From Carettochelys insculpta (Eukaryota > Chordata > Testudines > Carettochelyidae), in contig NC_134139.1 of NCBI RefSeq assembly GCF_033958435.1, positions 204,707,501 through 204,771,500 on the forward strand: a stretch of 64,000 nucleotides of DNA, written 5' to 3'. Below the pieces are notes generated by a model. The model made no database searches and was not told the origin of the DNA. It saw nothing but the letters and a program-made list of their open reading frames with translations. The translations under genes and the position numbers were made by a program. Below, in pieces: positions 60,180-64,000 of this stretch (position 1 is the first letter of the stretch; every line of letters begins with the position of its first letter).

Positions 60180-60650
60180 TAACCTTATAGCCTTCTTCAA
60201 TATGCTGATGACACTAAGCTCTCTAGCTCCCTCTGTAACCTGATGTTGAGTGTTTCTTGAAGGACATACAGTTCTTTTGGAAGGGGAAGCCATTTAGGCT
60301 CCCATTAGGTAACTCAGCTACTGCACTGAGGGATAACTTTCAAGACACTTTGGAATGGGTTCCACAGCCTTCTCATTCAGGGTGAGGACAGTGCTGGTGA
60401 GGTGGCCCTGGAAATTTGGGTTTGTTCTGGGTCCTGTAACAAGCTGAGACAGTCCTTCTGAGCTCTTTCCATCTCTGCATTTTCTGTCCAATCATGCCTT
60501 TTCTCTACAGTGCCACAGTTCTGATCTTGTTGTGGGCATTTATACTTTCATCACCTGCAGTCTAAATTGCTGTGCAGCATTTTCACTTGGGTGCTGCTTG
60601 CAATTGATCTGGAAGCTGAATTGGTTACAGAATGCAGTTATTGATTCATT
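60180..60650 (+). mobile_element. Ancient L2-type LINE relic
   Basis: Around 60195 one frame reads QYADDTKLSSSLCNLM, the RT catalytic box YADD. Near 60545-60640 the frame gives ITSCSLNCCAAFSLGCCL, then IWKLNWLQNAVI, which aligns with the ITSRLDYCNALY.GLP.....LQ.VQNAAA block of L2 as I recall it. Strongly diverged. Confidence 0.6.
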
Positions 60651-62423
60651 CCACAGATATAGTTTAAAGAATCAATGAATCCTTCCTTCCAGGTTTCTGT
60701 TACACCAGCAAATTCAATGCAGACTGTTGCCTCATGACTCATAATATTTCAGCCAAAATTTTTGCCATCCTCCAGAGCAAGAGAGATTGGCTGAGTTGTC
60801 CTTGCTATCTATTCTGAGATATTATTTGAGCTTATAGGAGTGCTATTTGAGTTCCCTTCTCTAAGGAAGTTCCCCTGAGTTTCCCTGTGGCTAGCTCCTG
60901 ACTCTGCATGAGGCCTGTGTCCTCCAGTTCATTAATTGTTGTATTTTTCATTGTTCCCTTGTTCTTTCACTCCCTTTTTCATTGCTCATATAGTATGGGT
61001 GGTGACTTTTTCCTAATGTACAATATATTCATTTAATTTTTTTACCAGTGTCTAGGTATTTTGCAAAGAATGATTCAGGTAACAGAGTATTTGACAGACA
61101 GCATTTTTCTTTCATGTCCTGGTGATGCTGAAACATCTTCTAAATACTTGGAGGTGTTGTAAGAACACAGTTTCATTGCTCCAGTATATGTGTTCTTATC
61201 AAGAAGGGAGTTTCTAAATTTGACCCAGAAATGTTGTCCAGCAATGCTGTGTTGATCTGTCACGATGGTGGATGGTGTTTGTTTTATTTTTACCTACTTT
61301 TACCTATTCTCCTATAAGAGATGAGCCTTGTCTGCAAAGTGTGGATCCAGCTTTCCAACACTGTGGGTCATTTGGATTCATTTGGTTCAAACCTATTTCT
61401 AACGTAAATTTCAGTGGGGACCTATTGTGCTTACAATGATTCTTTCTCAATAGCTCTATTTTGTTCCATTGGTGATAATGGAGTTCAGCAGGTCAGTGTT
61501 TTCATTACAGCCAGGTTATCTGTGTAGGTGGATGGACAGTTTTGGGAAGGGTTTTAGCATGGACTTTCTACCATCTCATAAGTGTGGCTGGAAATTCTTT
61601 AGGTTTAGCAAAGCTGGTGAGATTACCTACATGTATCATTTTCATATGCAAGCTGGCAAGATTTTTGCTTCTTTACTTGCGTAAAGGTTGTAAAATCATA
61701 GGGTATGTATGTCCACGCTGCAGTGTAAGCCCCAAGTTCAAATTCAGGCTCAGTTCTTTACCTCTTTCCATCTAAGTACAACTTTCTCTAACCCAGGCTT
61801 AAGATCCAGGATCCCCTGGTGGTAGAGGGCCTAGGCATGACTCAGGCTGGGACCAAGAGATCGAGCCTCATTGCTTTGCAGTGTAGTTGCAGTCTCATTG
61901 GACTCATGCTCCAAGAGTTGGATAAAATTATCCCACAATCTCACGAGCCAACTTCCTTCCACCTCTGGACAGTCAAGTTTGGTGACCAGTCTATACAGCG
62001 CCGCAAACAGAGGACTAGAGCAGCCACATTTTGGGAGGGCAGTAGGCAGCGTGGCTTATGCATGATTGGACTCAGGCCCACATAAAGCAATGTAGATACT
62101 GAAGTGCCAGGTTGGACCCAGGGCTCAACAATTTCTAATCTGGGCTTCCATTATGACATAGCAGGTTTATAGAAGTAGAAGGACCATGATCAACTCATAT
62201 CCAAACTGGTAGAAATCTTTGTGCCTTGCTGCCTTACAGGAACATCAACAAGATTTCAGAGATTTTCAACCTCCTTGTTAGGCATGAACAACTCTTGCTT
62301 GACGACGTGTTAACAATAGGAAAAATGCCTCATGCTGGCTTCCCTCGTGCGGTCCAATTAGTTTTGTTGCACAGAGTGACATGGTAACTGCAGCCAGGTT
62401 CCACTGGCTGCCTGGGGTACAGT
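60651..62423. other. Probable intergenic DNA, nothing recognised
   Basis: No exon of a neighbouring gene or named repeat seen on either strand. Confidence 0.3.
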
Positions 62424-63100
62424 CACAGGATCATAGAACTCTAGAGCTGGAAAGGACCTGAGAATCCCTTGCCCCATACGAAGGCAGTACCAAGTACACC
62501 TCCACCACCCCCAGAAGGTGTTTGTCTCACCTCTTTATAAAAACAGCAGCCAGAGCCCTGGGCCCTTCAAATAGCTGCTGGAGCCCCACACACCACATTC
62601 TGGACAGTGCTTGGGATGGAGGACATGGTCCACATGGCACCAAGGGCCAACTACCCAGTCCTGCCCTTTCCACCTGAGGCCCCGTCCCTTCTGTGAATGA
62701 GGAGCCCCTCCAAACACATCTTGCCCAGAGGCCCAGTGAGGCTGTTGGCTCGCCTGTCGAGTACATAACTATCCTTACAGCTGGAAAGATCTTCCTAGTA
62801 TTTAACCTAAATGTCACTTGTGGCAGATTAAGCCCAAAGCTTCATGGCTTTCCTTCAGTGGAGATGGAGAAAAAGCCTCTAACGTATTAAAGATTGTTTT
62901 CTGGTCTCCACCCAGATTTCTTTTCTCATGATTGGATGTGCACATTTTTAAATCTTTCCTTGTAGGATAGATTTTCTGAACCTCTTATTGGTTTTGCTGC
63001 TCTGTTCTAGACTCTCTCTAGCTTGTCCACATCATTTTTAAAGTGTCTTTAATTGTATTCATGGGTCAGACTTGCAAAATCGGCGCATGGATTTTAAATG
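62424..63100 (-). mobile_element. Old CR1 LINE 3' end with a GC-rich insert
   Basis: The CR1 tail is seen as GGATCATAGAACTCTAGAGC then 'tggaaaggacctgagaa' (62426-62465). CR1-type coding text continues at 62770-62850 ('cttcctagtatttaacctaaatgtcac') and 62960-63050. The GC-rich segment 62530-62720 between them does not match CR1 and may be an insertion. Very diverged. Confidence 0.65.
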
Positions 63101-64000
63101 CACAAAACAACATTGCCCCCAGCTATTTAATCCAGGCTTTTGATTCACGTTGTACCTTGAATTGATTCCCATCTTCCTCCCTGACATTCATACGTATTTG
63201 TTTCTAAGATCTGATTTGAGGTTCTTATGTAACATGAGGTTTGGGTCCCAGGAACTGGCCACTAGAATGGTGTTTGGTGTTTGCCTCTGTGGGTTTTGCA
63301 TGAATGCAAATGCTCCATCTAATTTCCTCAAGTCTGTTTATTTCTGATGGCTGTGGTATTTGCTAAAATGTACATTTCTTACCATAAGTAGGACTTTGTG
63401 AATTCAGTATTGCTTCTTATTCATCAGCTAAGTAATGTATCTCCTCCTTCATGTCACAGTTTATTGGATTATGGCCAAGAAGCTTTGAGTTCCTCATCAG
63501 AAGAAACTTCCTTGCTCTAATTTAGTAAAAGGCTTCATGTCCAAGTATAGCTGTTGTACTCTTTAACCAATTTTTTCATTAACAATATTACCATTTGCTT
63601 AGAACCTTGACACATTTTAAGTAATAATATTTGAGCTTGGTTTACAATTTTGCTCTTGACATAGGTCTTTGTGGCTGACTATCAAGAAAAACATGTTGTA
63701 TGTCACAACCAAAATGTATTCATTAGTTTAGGCATAGGACTTTTCATGTTTTTGTTGTTGTTTAATCCTTCCTGCTGAATTCACAGGGACTGCATAGACA
63801 ATAGCTAACAGTTGTAGTTTTACCAAGCCGAGATGTACTCATCATGATTTCCTTGAAAGGAAGGCTAGGCACAGATCAGGAGTACCGGAGGAGCTGGGTT
63901 GAGGACATAATTCTAAATAAAACACTCCTTTCTGTGCTTTTTTAGCAGCTAATTATTTTAGATTTTGAATCCATTGTTGGCCAACACAAATTTGCCAAAC
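63101..64000. other. Probable intergenic DNA, nothing recognised
   Basis: AT-rich to the window edge. No coding signal found. Confidence 0.3.

Noticed and set aside
60084..60293. Possible exon of the convergent neighbour (KIF13B in human) on the minus strand
   Set aside because: No CAP-Gly, kinesin or other KIF13B motif could be read here or elsewhere in 57-64 kb.

Overview
This is a window of vertebrate nuclear DNA, not a microbial one. Its repeats point to a turtle, most likely a cryptodire. CR1-type LINEs are abundant, and there are tRNA-headed SINEs with a CR1-like tail of the turtle 'Cry' type, Chompy-like hairpin MITEs, hAT and pogo/Tigger-like DNA transposons, old MIR/CORE-SINE, L2 and L3 relics, and LTR pieces. 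The species call rests on repeat style remembered from reptile genomes; no search was run. A crocodilian is less likely but not excluded.

The only host gene I can support is the 3' two-thirds of HMBOX1 (homeobox-containing 1, also HOT1), on the + strand. Six coding exons lie at 7079-7189, 18335-18488, 48693-48775, 50244-50339, 53772-53866 and 57047-57184. All five introns are GT-AG and every junction keeps the reading frame. Together the exons encode about 225 residues: the end of the HNF1-like N-terminal domain, the linker, the whole atypical homeodomain (split over three exons) and the acidic C-terminus with its stop at 57182-57184. The 5' coding exons lie upstream of base 1. Introns here are about 11.1, 30.2, 1.5, 3.4 and 3.2 kb.

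Layout: 1-7078 is upstream intron holding a non-CR1 LINE, MIR relics, a Chompy palindrome, a hAT element with a perfect 8-bp duplication and a CR1. 7190-18334 holds an old CR1, a 2-kb CR1, a TIR element, an LTR-like block and an L3/CR1 LINE broken by two later insertions. The 30-kb intron (18489-48692) carries most of the nested transposons, including a hAT that received both a SINE and an LTR element, and one pogo-like element inserted in another. It also has a 3.5-kb block rich in AGGTGCCT motifs and tRNA-like units. The three short introns hold a near-perfect 60-bp hairpin, a foldback MITE and a pogo-like MITE. 57185 onward is HMBOX1 3'UTR of unknown length, then probable intergenic DNA with ancient L2 and CR1 remnants. 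No coding exon of a neighbouring gene was found on either strand.

I found no operon, CRISPR array, phage, defence or biosynthetic system, and no convincing new biological system. The more interesting signals are the nested, duplication-flanked transposons, the palindromic MITEs inside HMBOX1 introns, and a tandem NAG acceptor that could add or drop one or two residues just after the homeodomain.
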